A stretch of 64,000 bases of DNA, taken from assembly GCF_000169175.1 (NCBI RefSeq), contig NZ_AAWS01000051.1, positions 1-64,000 of the forward strand. Direction: 5' to 3'. Every line of letters starts with the position of its first letter. Position 1 is the first letter of the stretch. The stretch comes from Microscilla marina ATCC 23134 (GTDB taxonomy: Bacteria > Bacteroidota > Bacteroidia > Cytophagales > Microscillaceae). Shown here piece by piece: positions 9,829-19,057 of this stretch. The notes beneath the pieces were generated by a model. It did not search any database and was not told where the DNA came from. It saw only the letters and a program-made list of their open reading frames with translations. The position numbers were made by a program, and so were the translations under genes.

Positions 9829-9895
9829 AAAAAAATCTTATTGTACCACATTTGTTTTGACTTATGAAGCGCTGGTATAAAATTAGCTTAGCACC

Positions 9896-9937
9896 AAAAA
9901 ACGGCTTATCCAATTCATATTGGATAAGCCGTTTTTT
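9896..9937. terminator. Perfect hairpin with A/T runs in a divergent spacer; possible attenuator
   Basis: Arms ACGGCTTATCCAAT and its exact complement enclose a 4-base loop, with six A before and six T after, so it works as an intrinsic terminator in either direction. It is not between convergent genes. On the minus strand it falls directly after a promoter-like element (9947-9980) and before the operon starting at 9828. Confidence 0.65.
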
Positions 9938-9946
9938 ACTTTTGTG

Positions 9947-9980
9947 CAAACATAATCATTAATCATAACAAGATTACAAA
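9947..9980 (-). promoter_or_regulatory. Promoter-like element upstream of the 9828 operon
   Basis: Read on the minus strand, TTTG (9980-9977) is followed after 22 bases by TATGTTTG (9954-9947), a match to TTTG-N17..23-TAnnTTTG. Transcription from it would run at once into the hairpin at 9901-9932. Pattern match only. Confidence 0.4.
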
Positions 9981-10119
9981 AAAACTTTTCAAAGTTTCAG
10001 TCTGAGAGGCTAATAGTAAACTAAAGCTTACAATTGACTGTTCCAACCCGCTTTATTTCACCCAAAAATCACCTATCATCGTAAACTCAAATTTGGTAAC
10101 TTAAGGTCTTTCAGCATCG

Positions 10120-10520
10120 TTATTTTGGGGACTTAACCAGTACCTGAAGATGGCGCGCGTCGTCTTCGCGCATGCCCAACCAAGCAAATTCTACGATGGC
10201 ACACGCGAGGACGACGTGCGCCAACAACCGGAGCATAGTAAAAAATCACTAAAAAAATACCGTCACCGCCTCAGCGAGTGTCCCCACGCGCTGATCGAAT
10301 CGCCAAAACTTGGGCACTGAAAGATATTTCAGGGGTAAAAAAATAGTAGCCTGACGGCTATGATATCTCCACAAATCGCCTCATCACAGCGTCTGGGAAC
10401 ATTATTTTTGAAGGTTTCGGTCAGCTCGTGGAGACACGAGCTGAGGCGATGATGGTACTTTTGAAAACCGAAGCTAAAGTTTTACTCTGCTGAGCTCAAG
10501 AGTGTTCGCCTCGGTTTGTG
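10120..10520. repeat. Cluster of nested inverted repeats in an 890-bp gene-free spacer
   Basis: Several inverted pairs are visible: GGCGCGCGTCGTC at 10152-10170 with its near-complement at 10204-10222 (19-base arms, two mismatches); AGCTCGTG-GAGA-CACGAGCT at 10423-10442, perfect; and CGCCTCA near 10378-10384 with TGAGGCG near 10443-10449. The segment 10230-10362 is shared with 36693-36804. No ORF with coding character is present. The base composition is visibly more GC-rich than the surrounding spacer. Confidence 0.65.
10230..10362 (+). repeat. Dispersed element, copy 1 (partner at 36693-36804)
   Basis: From GGAGCATAGTAAAAAA to GTAGCCTGACGGCTATG this stretch matches 36693-36804 in the same order, including CGCCTCAGCG, CGCGCTGATCGAATCGCC and GGGGTAAAAAAA. 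This copy has about 23 extra bases after AATCGCCAAAA. The left inverted end seen in the other copy is not preserved here, so this looks like the older or rearranged copy. Confidence 0.7.
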
Positions 10521-10714
10521 TCTCCACAACTGAGTTTACGAGTTAAAATCTGGGTAGAGTACGTGCAGTGGTAGCACTACCCCAAATAAAACCTTGGGGT
10601 ACCGTGAGGGTTTTCACCAAAAAAATTATCTTGTAGCCAAATACTGCAGTTATATTTTACTCTTTCTGCCTTTTTTTAAAGTTTCTGGCTGAGGAATTCT
10701 ATAAAAAAATATTT

Positions 10715-13700
10715 ATGAGGTTTTTCTATCTACACACTTATTACCTATGGACTATTCTTACCTTTGTTTTATTTTTAGCAAGCCCTACCTGGGCTCAAGA
10801 CAGCATTCAGGTCAAAGGTAAAGTAACCTACCAAAATCAAGGAATGCCCCAGGTTCAAGTATGGTTAAAGGGGAGCAAACTTACCACTACTACCCAGGCA
10901 AACGGGACTTATCAATTAAGCTTACCCACCTCTAATCGCCCAACGTTGGTGTTTAGCTTGCCAGGTTTTGTGAAGGTTACCCAAGTCATTAGTCAAGAAC
11001 GCCTCGTCAATATTGAACTGCAAAAACTACCCGCTCCTGCACCACCCCAAACCTATACCATGCGCACCCTCAGGCCTGAAGCACTTACTTATACCACTGA
11101 TATATTTAAAAGTATACAAAATCGGGTGGCTGGTGCCTGGGTTACGTCATCGTCAGGGGCGCCGGGGGCTGCTACTCAACTGCTGTTGCGGGGGCACCGC
11201 TCTATCAATGGCAATAACAGCCCATTGATTATTTTGGATGGAATGCCCATTAATAACCTCACGTTGGGCAATTCGGTGGTGGGGGTAGACCAAACCAACC
11301 GCCTGATGGATGTAAGCCCACACGATATTGCTTCGGTAGAAATCATTCCGTCATTTTCGTCCCGCTTGCTTAAGTATGGCATGCTTGCCCGCAACGGAGC
11401 AGTACTTTTGACTAGCAAAAAAGGCAAGGCAGATACTTCGCCGCGCGTGGTATTTTACAATCGTTTTAGTGTTGACAATGTCAACAAACTGCCCGAGTTA
11501 CAAAATACTTATGCCCAAGGCTTGCCTGTGAGTGGCAGGTCGGTACACTTTGGTCCCGAAAGTAGGATGTCGTTTGCCTGGGGACCAGCCCTGGCTGATT
11601 TGCAATACAACGGACGTCCCACCTTGTATAGCAGGCAGGGGAGTTTGGTACCGTTGCGGGCAGGAGGCGTGGCAGCTACGCCAAATAACCCTTACGATTT
11701 TTTTGTGCAAGGCTTTACTTTTGACACCCATTTGTCGGTAAGTGGAGGCAGTAAAAACCGACAGTATTACTTTTCGGCAGGTAGGATGCAGCAAAATGGT
11801 TTTGTGCATACCACTGGTTTTTATCGCAATAATTTTAGTGCAGGCATTCGCCAAAAAATAACGCCTAACCTTGTGATAGGGGGCAAGCTGTACTTGTTTA
11901 ATACCAGGGGGCAGAGAGCATACAAAGGCAATACGGGGGCAAGCATACCAAGGGGGGTAATGCGCACTCCTCCTTCGTTTGACAACAGCCACGGCAATGG
12001 CTCTAGCCGTAAGGCAAGCCGCAACCCTTCTACTTTTACCCTATTGGCAAACGGTGCCCCACGAAGTTTCAGCAGTTTTTTTATAGAAAATCCTTATGGT
12101 TCTATCAGCCGCAATCCTTATGGCGACGTATTGACCGGGCAGTTGGTGCAGGCTGACCTGACCTGGAAAGTTTCACCGCATTGGCAGTTTACCACGCAAG
12201 TATCAGTTGATAGTCGCAGTGATCTTCGCAGCATAGGGTTTGACATACAAAGTTCCAGCTCTTTTTTTGGGTCTTTTACCGAAGAGAATATAGAGATGAA
12301 CAACCTTTATTTTACCACTGAGTTGAGTTATCGCACCAAGCTGTGGAACAAGCTCTCGGTAGATGCCAGTGTGGGTTATTTTCAAAACAGACAAGCATTG
12401 ATAAACACCAGCGCGTTTGCGACTCCTTTGCAGGTACGGGGTGATTTTTCGCTGGACAATGGAGTAGAAGTAAACCGTTTTAGCTTGCCCGATGAACGCT
12501 CCATGCGGAATGTTTACCTGAGTGGTTCGCTTAATTACCTCGGTGGGCTCATGCTGGATGTAGGCTTGGTCAATGCCAATCATTCGGTACTGAGCACGGC
12601 AACCCTCACACCTACGGTAGGGCTGGGGGTAGACTTTGCCCCGTTGTTTTTCAAAAACTCAAAAATAGTGAGCCAACTCAAGCTCAACGCCCATTACAGT
12701 CAAATATCCAGCGACGCCGATGTATATACTTATGGCCAGGGCAACCTCAATCGCACCCAGCTATTGTTTGGGCTTGGCACCACCAGTCTTGACCTAAGCA
12801 CCGCCAACGCAAGCTACTTGCCCGCCCTTAAACCCGAAATGACCTCTACCATAGAGTATGGCGCCAGTGTTACCTTGTTTAATCATCGACTGCGGGCAAG
12901 CATAAGCCATTACCAAACCACTACCACCGACCAAATCATTGCTTTAAACGATGTGACCAGGGGCAATGTGCTCAACAACGGAGGAACGATTAACACCCAG
13001 GGTTGGGAGTTTCAACTAGGAGGGGAGGTGATCAAAAATAAGGCGGTACGTTGGTATTTATCAGTCAACCTTACCCGGTTGAATAGTAAAGTAAACGATT
13101 TGCCCCGTGAGGTAGCCCGCATCAACATGGGGGGCATAGATGGCTTAAGACCCGCGTATTCGAGCGCGGGCAACGGACAACCTTATGGCGTGCTATATGG
13201 TACCTATTATCAGCGAAACGATCAGGGCGAACTCATCATCAACAATCAAGGTTTACCTACTTTGGGGGTGACGGGGGCGGTGGGCGACCCTACACCCGAC
13301 TGGCTGTGGGGCATTGAAAGCAATTTTAGCTGGAAAGGAGTCAGCGTAGGGATGCGGTGGGACATTCGCCGGGGAGGTGATATGTGGAACGCTACCCAAG
13401 CCAACCTTGATTATGCTGGCATGTCGCAACGCGCCGCAGCAGCACGCACGGTCACCAACTATATTTTCCCTGGGGTAAAGCTGGATGGTAGCCCCAATGA
13501 TATTCCGGTAAACTTTTATAACCTCAATGCTACCCAGGCAGCCGAAACAAGCCCTTTTACTTTTTATGGGGTGACGGGCATTTCTGAAGCCAACCTCCAG
13601 GATGCTTCGTGGCTGCGCTTGCGCGAATTGACTATAGCCTATACTTTGCCTGCTCGGTGGTTGAAAAACTGGTTAATTTCTGAGCTGACCCTGTCATTTA

Positions 13701-13846
13701 TTGGGCGCAACTTGTGGCTTGCCACTAACTATACAGGCATTGACCCCGAAACCAACCTTACAGGCACGGGCAATGGCTTTGGGGTAGATTTGTACAATAT
13801 GCCCCAAACCAAAAGCATAGGTGGGGCGGTGATGATGAAGTTTTAG
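10715..13846 (+). CDS. SusC/RagA-like TonB-linked outer membrane protein, without a SusD neighbour
   Basis: Outer membrane transporter of the SusC type. Signal peptide about residues 1-27 (ending SPTWAQ); carboxypeptidase-D-like domain about 32-105 (VKGKVTYQNQGMPQVQVWLKG); plug about 120-235 with LLLRGHRSINGNNSPLIILDG and VEIIPSFSSRLLKYG, which corresponds to the SusC plug motif in altered form (the usual AxxYGxxAxxG is here SRLLKYGMLARNG). The barrel fills the rest and the C-terminus ends in GGAVMMKF, a typical terminal strand. The usual partner, a SusD-like lipoprotein, is absent on both sides: downstream is valS on the other strand. Either the partner is elsewhere or it works alone. Confidence 0.9.
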   Translation: MRFFYLHTYYLWTILTFVLFLASPTWAQDSIQVKGKVTYQNQGMPQVQVWLKGSKLTTTTQANGTYQLSLPTSNRPTLVFSLPGFVKVTQVISQERLVNIELQKLPAPAPPQTYTMRTLRPEALTYTTDIFKSIQNRVAGAWVTSSSGAPGAATQLLLRGHRSINGNNSPLIILDGMPINNLTLGNSVVGVDQTNRLMDVSPHDIASVEIIPSFSSRLLKYGMLARNGAVLLTSKKGKADTSPRVVFYNRFSVDNVNKLPELQNTYAQGLPVSGRSVHFGPESRMSFAWGPALADLQYNGRPTLYSRQGSLVPLRAGGVAATPNNPYDFFVQGFTFDTHLSVSGGSKNRQYYFSAGRMQQNGFVHTTGFYRNNFSAGIRQKITPNLVIGGKLYLFNTRGQRAYKGNTGASIPRGVMRTPPSFDNSHGNGSSRKASRNPSTFTLLANGAPRSFSSFFIENPYGSISRNPYGDVLTGQLVQADLTWKVSPHWQFTTQVSVDSRSDLRSIGFDIQSSSSFFGSFTEENIEMNNLYFTTELSYRTKLWNKLSVDASVGYFQNRQALINTSAFATPLQVRGDFSLDNGVEVNRFSLPDERSMRNVYLSGSLNYLGGLMLDVGLVNANHSVLSTATLTPTVGLGVDFAPLFFKNSKIVSQLKLNAHYSQISSDADVYTYGQGNLNRTQLLFGLGTTSLDLSTANASYLPALKPEMTSTIEYGASVTLFNHRLRASISHYQTTTTDQIIALNDVTRGNVLNNGGTINTQGWEFQLGGEVIKNKAVRWYLSVNLTRLNSKVNDLPREVARINMGGIDGLRPAYSSAGNGQPYGVLYGTYYQRNDQGELIINNQGLPTLGVTGAVGDPTPDWLWGIESNFSWKGVSVGMRWDIRRGGDMWNATQANLDYAGMSQRAAAARTVTNYIFPGVKLDGSPNDIPVNFYNLNATQAAETSPFTFYGVTGISEANLQDASWLRLRELTIAYTLPARWLKNWLISELTLSFIGRNLWLATNYTGIDPETNLTGTGNGFGVDLYNMPQTKSIGGAVMMKF

Positions 13847-13898
13847 GGGGTGGACTAAAAAAATAACTTCATTGTCTCAGGCTTTGCCAAGAAGATAA

Positions 13899-13926
13899 AA
13901 AAAGGCAGCCAAGAGGCTGCCTTCTT
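13899..13926. terminator. Intrinsic terminator between the SusC-like gene and valS
   Basis: Arms AAGGCAGCC and GGCTGCCTT enclose AAGA, with an A-run before and T-rich sequence after. It lies between two convergent genes (ends at 13846 and 14022), so it can serve both. Confidence 0.75.
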
Positions 13927-13958
13927 ATTGATATATATAATGTAGCGTGCATCACTTG

Positions 13959-13985
13959 TAGCACCGATATACATCAGTATCTAAG
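13959..13985 (+). repeat. Member of the AGCACCgATATaCATC repeat family
   Basis: GTAGCACCGATATACATCAG followed by TATCTAAGG. Same family as 6789-6826, 49195-49222 and 58071-58100. Confidence 0.5.
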
Positions 13986-14021
13986 GACTTGTAGCTAAAA
14001 CCTGAACGCTCAAAAAACACT

Positions 14022-16748
14022 TTACAAACTACTCAAGCTCTCTTCCAATACCTTGATGGCTGCTTCGGCGTCAGCAAGCTTTTTACGCTCACTCTCTACC
14101 ACGGCTGGTTTGGCATTGTTTACAAAGCGTTCGTTTTTGAGCTTGTTGGTAGAGGCGTTCAAATTACGTTTATGGCGTTCCAACTCTTTTTCTAGCTTGG
14201 TACGCTCTTGCTCCACGTCTATTTTGCCCTCTAGTGGTACAAAACATTCGTGGTTTTTCACTACAACACCCACTGCACCAGCTACCTTGTCGTTTACAAA
14301 CTCAATTTCTGAGATAGCCGCCAATTTCTGAATGATTTGCTCAAACTTGTTGAACAACTCAGGCGCATCGGTTTTTACTATCAACTTCAAAGGCTCATGT
14401 TTTTTCAATCCTTTTTTGTTTCTAATATCGCGAATGCCCTGGATTACCTCAAAAGCTACTTCGGCTTGTGCTACCAACTCAGGGTTTTGGATGCCTGGTG
14501 TTGGGTAAGTTGCCAAACAAACCGTATCCTTTTCGCCACGTTCTTTGATCAACTGCCAAATTTCCTCAGTAATAAAAGGCATAAATGGATGCAATGCATT
14601 GAGCAAACGCTCGAAATAGTCTACCGTAAAACGGTAAGTTTCGCCATCTATAGGTTTAGACTTGCCTACCGCTTGGTCGAACTCGGGCTTGATCATTTCT
14701 AAGTACCAGGAACAAAAGCCGTTGTGCCAAAACAACAAATACAGCTTGGTAAGCGCCTCCGAAATACGGAACTCGCTCAAGCTCTTTTCTATCACTGTCA
14801 ACTCTTGGTTAAATATTGCCTCAAACCATTCTATTGCCACCTTATTAGGGTTGGGCAAACTATCGTCTACCTCCCACATATTGATCAAGCGGAAAGATTG
14901 GAAAATCTTGTTGGCAAATCTTCGCCCATTATCGCAAATATTAGAATCTAAGTTTTTGCTGTCCTCAAAAAAGGCTTCCCTTACTGCGTCCGAGGCATTG
15001 TCGGGTGGTACAGGCGTGTCAAACATAATGTCGTTGCCTGCCGCCGCACTGCTCAAAATACCATAACGCAAACCATCGGTGCCATACCTTTCCATCAGCT
15101 TAAATACATCAGGCGAGTTACCCAACGATTTAGACATTTTACGGCGCATCTTGTCCCTTACCATTCCAGTAAAGTATACATGCTTAAATGGCTTTTCGTC
15201 TTTTACATAGTATCCGGCAATGATCATGCGCATTACCCAGAAAAATATAATATCAAACCCCGTTACCAGCGTAGTAGTAGGGTAGTAGTAATCTAATTCG
15301 TCGGGCTCAAACACCGAAATAGGCCACAACCAGGACGACGCCCAGGTGTCTAGTACGTCTTCTTCCTGACGAAGGTCTTCTTTTTGGATGCCTGGGTCAA
15401 TGGCTTGAGCCTTCTCCAAGGCTTCGTCGAGATTTTTAGCCACTACAAAACGCTCTTCTTCTTCGCTGTTGCCTGGCAAATAATAAGCAGGAATGCGATG
15501 CCCCCACCACAATTGACGCGAAATACACCAATCCTGAATACCATCTATCCAAGACTTGTACATGTTTTCGAACGATGCCGGGTGGAACTCAATGTTTTTG
15601 TTCAAAACGTTTTCCAGGGCAGGTTCGCACAATTCCTTCATTGCCACAAACCATTGTTTAGACAAACGTGGCTCAATTACCGCCCCCGTACGCTCCGAAG
15701 TACCTACCTTGTTTTTGTAAGGAATTTCGGCAATAAAACAACCCGCTTTTTTCAAGTCTTCGATGATGTCTTTGCGCACCTCAAAGCGATCTTTGCCAAT
15801 ATGAATCTGAGCAGCTTCGTTGAGCGTAGCGTCCTCATTAAAAATGTCTATCACCTCAAGGTTGTGTTTTTTACCCAGGTCATAGTCATTCATGTCGTGA
15901 GCCGGAGTTACTTTCAAGCAACCCGTACCAAAACTCGTGTCTACATACTTGTCACCAATGATAGGTACCTCACGGTTTACCAACGGTACAATGGCTTTTT
16001 TACCGATCAAGTGCTTATAGCGCTCATCTTCGGGGTTTACACATACCGCCGTGTCGCCCAGCAAAGTTTCGGGGCGAGTAGTGGCAATTGTAACATAGCC
16101 ACCGCCTTCGGCAATGCGGTAATTGATATAATAAAGTGTAGAATCTTCTTCTTTATGGATTACTTCTTCGTTCGATACAGTGGTTTTGCCTACCGGGTCC
16201 CAGTTTACCATGCGCAAGCCACGGTATATTTTTTTATCTTCATATAACTTGATAAAAATATCCAATACCTGCTCCGAGCGCTTTTCATCCATGGTAAAAG
16301 CCTCGCGGTCCCAGTCGCACGACGCGCCCAAAGTCTGAAGTTGTTTAAGAATAATGCCGCCGTATTTTTCTTTCCACTCCCAGGCATATTCCATAAACTT
16401 ATCGCGCCCAATCTCCGATTTCTTGATTCCCTTCTCGCGCAACATTCTCACTACTTTGGCTTCGGTGGCAATAGAGGCGTGGTCGGTGCCGGGTACCCAG
16501 CACGCATTTTTACCTTCCATTCGAGCCTTCCGAATCAACACATCTTGAATGGTATTGTTCAATATATGCCCCATGTGCAAGACTCCGGTGACGTTGGGTG
16601 GCGGAATGACTATAGTATATGGCTCACGGTCATCGGGTTTTGAACTAAAAAACTTGTTATCCAGCCAATACTGGTACCATTTCCCCTCTACGTTTTTGGG
16701 GTCGTACTTTTCGGCTATCTTGTCGGTTTTTGGGGTTGAACTTCCCAT
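14022..16748 (-). CDS. valS: Valine--tRNA ligase
   Basis: Class Ia aminoacyl-tRNA synthetase that charges tRNA-Val with valine in the cytoplasm. The N-terminal VEGKWYQYWLDNKFF and PPPNVTGVLHMGHILNNTIQD carry the HIGH signature as HMGH (about residue 57). The editing domain includes TTRPETLLGDTAVCVNPED and GTGCLKVTPAHDMNDYDLG. KMSKS is present in RRKMSKSLGNSPDVF (about residue 536). The anticodon-binding region follows, and residues about 840-908 form the C-terminal coiled coil typical of bacterial ValRS. The 908-aa length is normal and no motif is broken. It stands alone between convergent and divergent neighbours. Confidence 0.97.
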   Translation of the reverse strand: MGSSTPKTDKIAEKYDPKNVEGKWYQYWLDNKFFSSKPDDREPYTIVIPPPNVTGVLHMGHILNNTIQDVLIRKARMEGKNACWVPGTDHASIATEAKVVRMLREKGIKKSEIGRDKFMEYAWEWKEKYGGIILKQLQTLGASCDWDREAFTMDEKRSEQVLDIFIKLYEDKKIYRGLRMVNWDPVGKTTVSNEEVIHKEEDSTLYYINYRIAEGGGYVTIATTRPETLLGDTAVCVNPEDERYKHLIGKKAIVPLVNREVPIIGDKYVDTSFGTGCLKVTPAHDMNDYDLGKKHNLEVIDIFNEDATLNEAAQIHIGKDRFEVRKDIIEDLKKAGCFIAEIPYKNKVGTSERTGAVIEPRLSKQWFVAMKELCEPALENVLNKNIEFHPASFENMYKSWIDGIQDWCISRQLWWGHRIPAYYLPGNSEEEERFVVAKNLDEALEKAQAIDPGIQKEDLRQEEDVLDTWASSWLWPISVFEPDELDYYYPTTTLVTGFDIIFFWVMRMIIAGYYVKDEKPFKHVYFTGMVRDKMRRKMSKSLGNSPDVFKLMERYGTDGLRYGILSSAAAGNDIMFDTPVPPDNASDAVREAFFEDSKNLDSNICDNGRRFANKIFQSFRLINMWEVDDSLPNPNKVAIEWFEAIFNQELTVIEKSLSEFRISEALTKLYLLFWHNGFCSWYLEMIKPEFDQAVGKSKPIDGETYRFTVDYFERLLNALHPFMPFITEEIWQLIKERGEKDTVCLATYPTPGIQNPELVAQAEVAFEVIQGIRDIRNKKGLKKHEPLKLIVKTDAPELFNKFEQIIQKLAAISEIEFVNDKVAGAVGVVVKNHECFVPLEGKIDVEQERTKLEKELERHKRNLNASTNKLKNERFVNNAKPAVVESERKKLADAEAAIKVLEESLSSL

Positions 16749-16796
16749 TTTATTTTTTTATGTTTAAAAGACTATAATAGAATTTTTAATTAATTT

Positions 16797-16829
16797 CAAA
16801 GTTAGGAAATTTTTACTCAATGTAACAAA
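16797..16829 (-). promoter_or_regulatory. Bacteroidota-type promoter for valS
   Basis: On the minus strand, TTTG (16829-16826) is followed after 21 bases by TAACTTTG (16804-16797), a match to TTTG-N17..23-TAnnTTTG, about 48 bases before the valS start at 16748. The rest of the 16749-17078 spacer shows nothing else. Confidence 0.5.
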
Positions 16830-17078
16830 TCCAGGCAAGGCTTTATGCGTTTTATTTGCTTGGTTGTCAGTGTGGTATCTGTCAATGTGCTGACTTATTT
16901 TCATAAAGCTTTGTATTTTATCAATTTTAACTATATTATCAAAATCGGCTAAGTTATTGTATTTTATACAGATAACAATTGCTCCTTCATTTGCCGAAAG
17001 GCATTTTACCACCACGCAAGCGCCTTGCCGCTATCAAAATGTACAAATCAGGCAGATTACTTTAAGCAAAACATATTT

Positions 17079-18491
17079 ATGAAACCAATTACTGAAGACC
17101 ACCTGCATGAAGAGTGGCTTCACGAAAAACAAAGACTTAGGCAGCGGCTAAGCCTTTGGACTATAGCATTGACCATCATGCTTTATCCGGGTACTTTGGC
17201 AGACTATTCTATGGTGGCTTCCGCCGAAAAATCCTTCTTTGTTTGGGTGCGTTTGATCCCCTCTATGGTGGGAGCCCTGGGGCTGATTACTTTTTATACC
17301 CTACGAGTGCCGGTGCAATGGGTGATGTATGTAACCCTGGTAACAGTGCTTACCTCGTCGGCTTACCGCCCCATTCCGGGCGACATGGCTAATTTTGTAT
17401 TTACCAATGGGGCTTGTCTTATTCTGATGAGCGCCATTCCGTTGATTGCCTTTTGGCAAAGTGTGTTGTTTTGGCTGTACCTGGTGGGGCTCAATGCGAC
17501 AGTATATATGGTAGTGTATGCAGACAAAGTGCCTTTGCCTCAAAGTGGGCTGGTATTTACTGCTGCTCTTGGGGTCATGTTTGTAGTAGTATCACGGTTT
17601 CGTCACGAAATCATCCATCGCAATTTTTTACAGAGCTTTCAACTCAAGAGCCAAAACGATCAGATCAACGATCAGAAAAACCAACTGGAGGCTTTGAACG
17701 AAGATTTACAGGAAAAAAACTCGATGTTGACTGAGAGCATTGGCTATGCCAAAAACATACAAACTTTGCTCTTGCCCCGACCACAAGACATTTTGCGGGT
17801 GTTCCCCCAATCGTTTGTGTTTTTTAAACCCCGCAATCAGGTAAGTGGCGATTTTTATTGGTTAACTGAAATACACCCCCACCAACCCGAAAAACACGGA
17901 GCCATTGTGGTGGCAATGGATTGTACCGGGCATGGGGTGCCCGGCGCGCTCATTAGTATGATAGGCGAGTCGCTGCTAAAGCAAGTAGTAAACAAAGAAA
18001 AAATACACGCCCCTCACGAAATACTCAATAGTTTGCATAGAGAAATAAGGCACACCCTGCGACAAAAAGAAAGTCTCAACCGTGACGGCATGGACATGGG
18101 GGTAGTGCACATCAATTTTGCCCAAAAAACGTTGCAATATGCAGGGGCTTGTAATACTATGATTTATTTTCAAGACAAGCAACTGCATCAACTCAAGGGC
18201 GATTCTTACTCGGTAGGCGGAGAGCAGCGCGAGTTTAACCGTTGTTTTACCAACCATGTAGTACCATTGGATAAACCCACTACTTTTTACTTGTTCTCAG
18301 ACGGTTATCAAGATCAGTTTGGAGGAAACGAAGGTAAAAAATTTATGCGTAAAAGATTCAGAGAAACCTTGCAACAAATACATACCCTACCTATGCCTAC
18401 TCAAATACAACACCTAGAGCAAACGCTGACTCAGTGGCAAGGCCACCACGAACAAGTAGATGATATTTTGGTGATGGGGTTTCGTCTTTAG
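17079..18491 (+). CDS. Membrane-bound SpoIIE-type (PP2C) serine phosphatase
   Basis: Metal-dependent protein serine/threonine phosphatase fused to a polytopic membrane sensor. Residues about 20-175 hold five or six hydrophobic segments (LWTIALTIMLYP, LIPSMVGALGLITFYTL, LILMSAIPLIAF, FTAALGVMFVVV). A coiled coil (about 185-235, NDQINDQKNQLEALNEDLQ) leads into the phosphatase. Metal-binding acidic motifs are intact: VSGDFYWL, AMDCTGHGVPGAL, RDGMDMG, SDGYQDQFGG and the final VDDILVMG. The start at 17079 (MKPITEDHL) was preferred over 17025 because the extra upstream residues look non-coding. The catalytic half closely resembles that of the TPR protein at 23200, so they are paralogues. Probable targets are phosphorylated STAS or SiaC-type partner proteins. 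Confidence 0.88.
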   Translation: MKPITEDHLHEEWLHEKQRLRQRLSLWTIALTIMLYPGTLADYSMVASAEKSFFVWVRLIPSMVGALGLITFYTLRVPVQWVMYVTLVTVLTSSAYRPIPGDMANFVFTNGACLILMSAIPLIAFWQSVLFWLYLVGLNATVYMVVYADKVPLPQSGLVFTAALGVMFVVVSRFRHEIIHRNFLQSFQLKSQNDQINDQKNQLEALNEDLQEKNSMLTESIGYAKNIQTLLLPRPQDILRVFPQSFVFFKPRNQVSGDFYWLTEIHPHQPEKHGAIVVAMDCTGHGVPGALISMIGESLLKQVVNKEKIHAPHEILNSLHREIRHTLRQKESLNRDGMDMGVVHINFAQKTLQYAGACNTMIYFQDKQLHQLKGDSYSVGGEQREFNRCFTNHVVPLDKPTTFYLFSDGYQDQFGGNEGKKFMRKRFRETLQQIHTLPMPTQIQHLEQTLTQWQGHHEQVDDILVMGFRL

Positions 18492-18548
18492 CTTTTGTTT
18501 GGCTGTTTGTAGGGAGCTGTTAGCCTTTGCTTGAGCTATGATAGAGTA

Positions 18549-18875
18549 GAGCCTTTGCTCACTGGTGATTATCATATTTGCGAAAGAGAGAAAAGCTACA
18601 CGAAGAGCAGAAAGGCTAAAAGCGAACGGCTCTACGAAGCACAAAAAAGCTAAAGGCTAATGGCTAAAGGTTCCACCAAGAACAGAAAAGCTAAAAGCTA
18701 ACGGCTAAAGCTACACCAAGAACAGAAAGGCTAAAAGCTAATGGCTAAAGCTACTCGAAGAATAAAAAGGCTAAAAGCTAACGGCTAAAGCTACACGAAG
18801 AACAGAAAAGCTAAAGGCTAATGGCTAAAGGTTCCACCAAGAACAGAAAAGCTAAAGGCTCCACGAAGAACAAAA
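18549..18875 (+). repeat. Degenerate tandem array of about 40-bp units rich in GCTAAA
   Basis: Units start near 18629, 18670, 18710, 18750, 18790 and 18830, each about 40 bp, with the pattern CTACACCAAGAACAGAAA then GGCTAAAAGCTAATGGCTAA. The first part (18551-18625) is an inverted copy of the segment downstream of the second SpoIIE gene (25414-25484). No unique spacers are present, so this is not CRISPR. Confidence 0.8.
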
Positions 18876-18884
18876 AACATAAAA

Positions 18885-18915
18885 AAAACCCTGATACAAA
18901 ACTGCTCAGGGTTTT
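18885..18915 (+). terminator. Intrinsic terminator-like hairpin
   Basis: AAAACCCTGA at 18885-18894 and TCAGGGTTTT at 18906-18915 form a ten-base stem, preceded by an A-run and followed by T-rich sequence. It lies between the SpoIIE gene array (plus) and the metalloprotease gene (minus, ends 19058). Confidence 0.65.
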
Positions 18916-19057
18916 ACTTTTAATTATCACAACATAATTAATCTATATCAATTACTTAAATTGCGATAAGCAGTGGTAAATAATGAGCGACAAAAAAGTA
19001 TAACTAGTTTTAATTACACTTGCAGTTGCTTGCTCATTGTTTACAACCTTATAGTTC

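Noticed and set aside
18549-18875. CRISPR array or coding repeat protein
   Set aside because: The 40-bp units are degenerate and contiguous, without unique spacers, and all frames are broken by stop codons.
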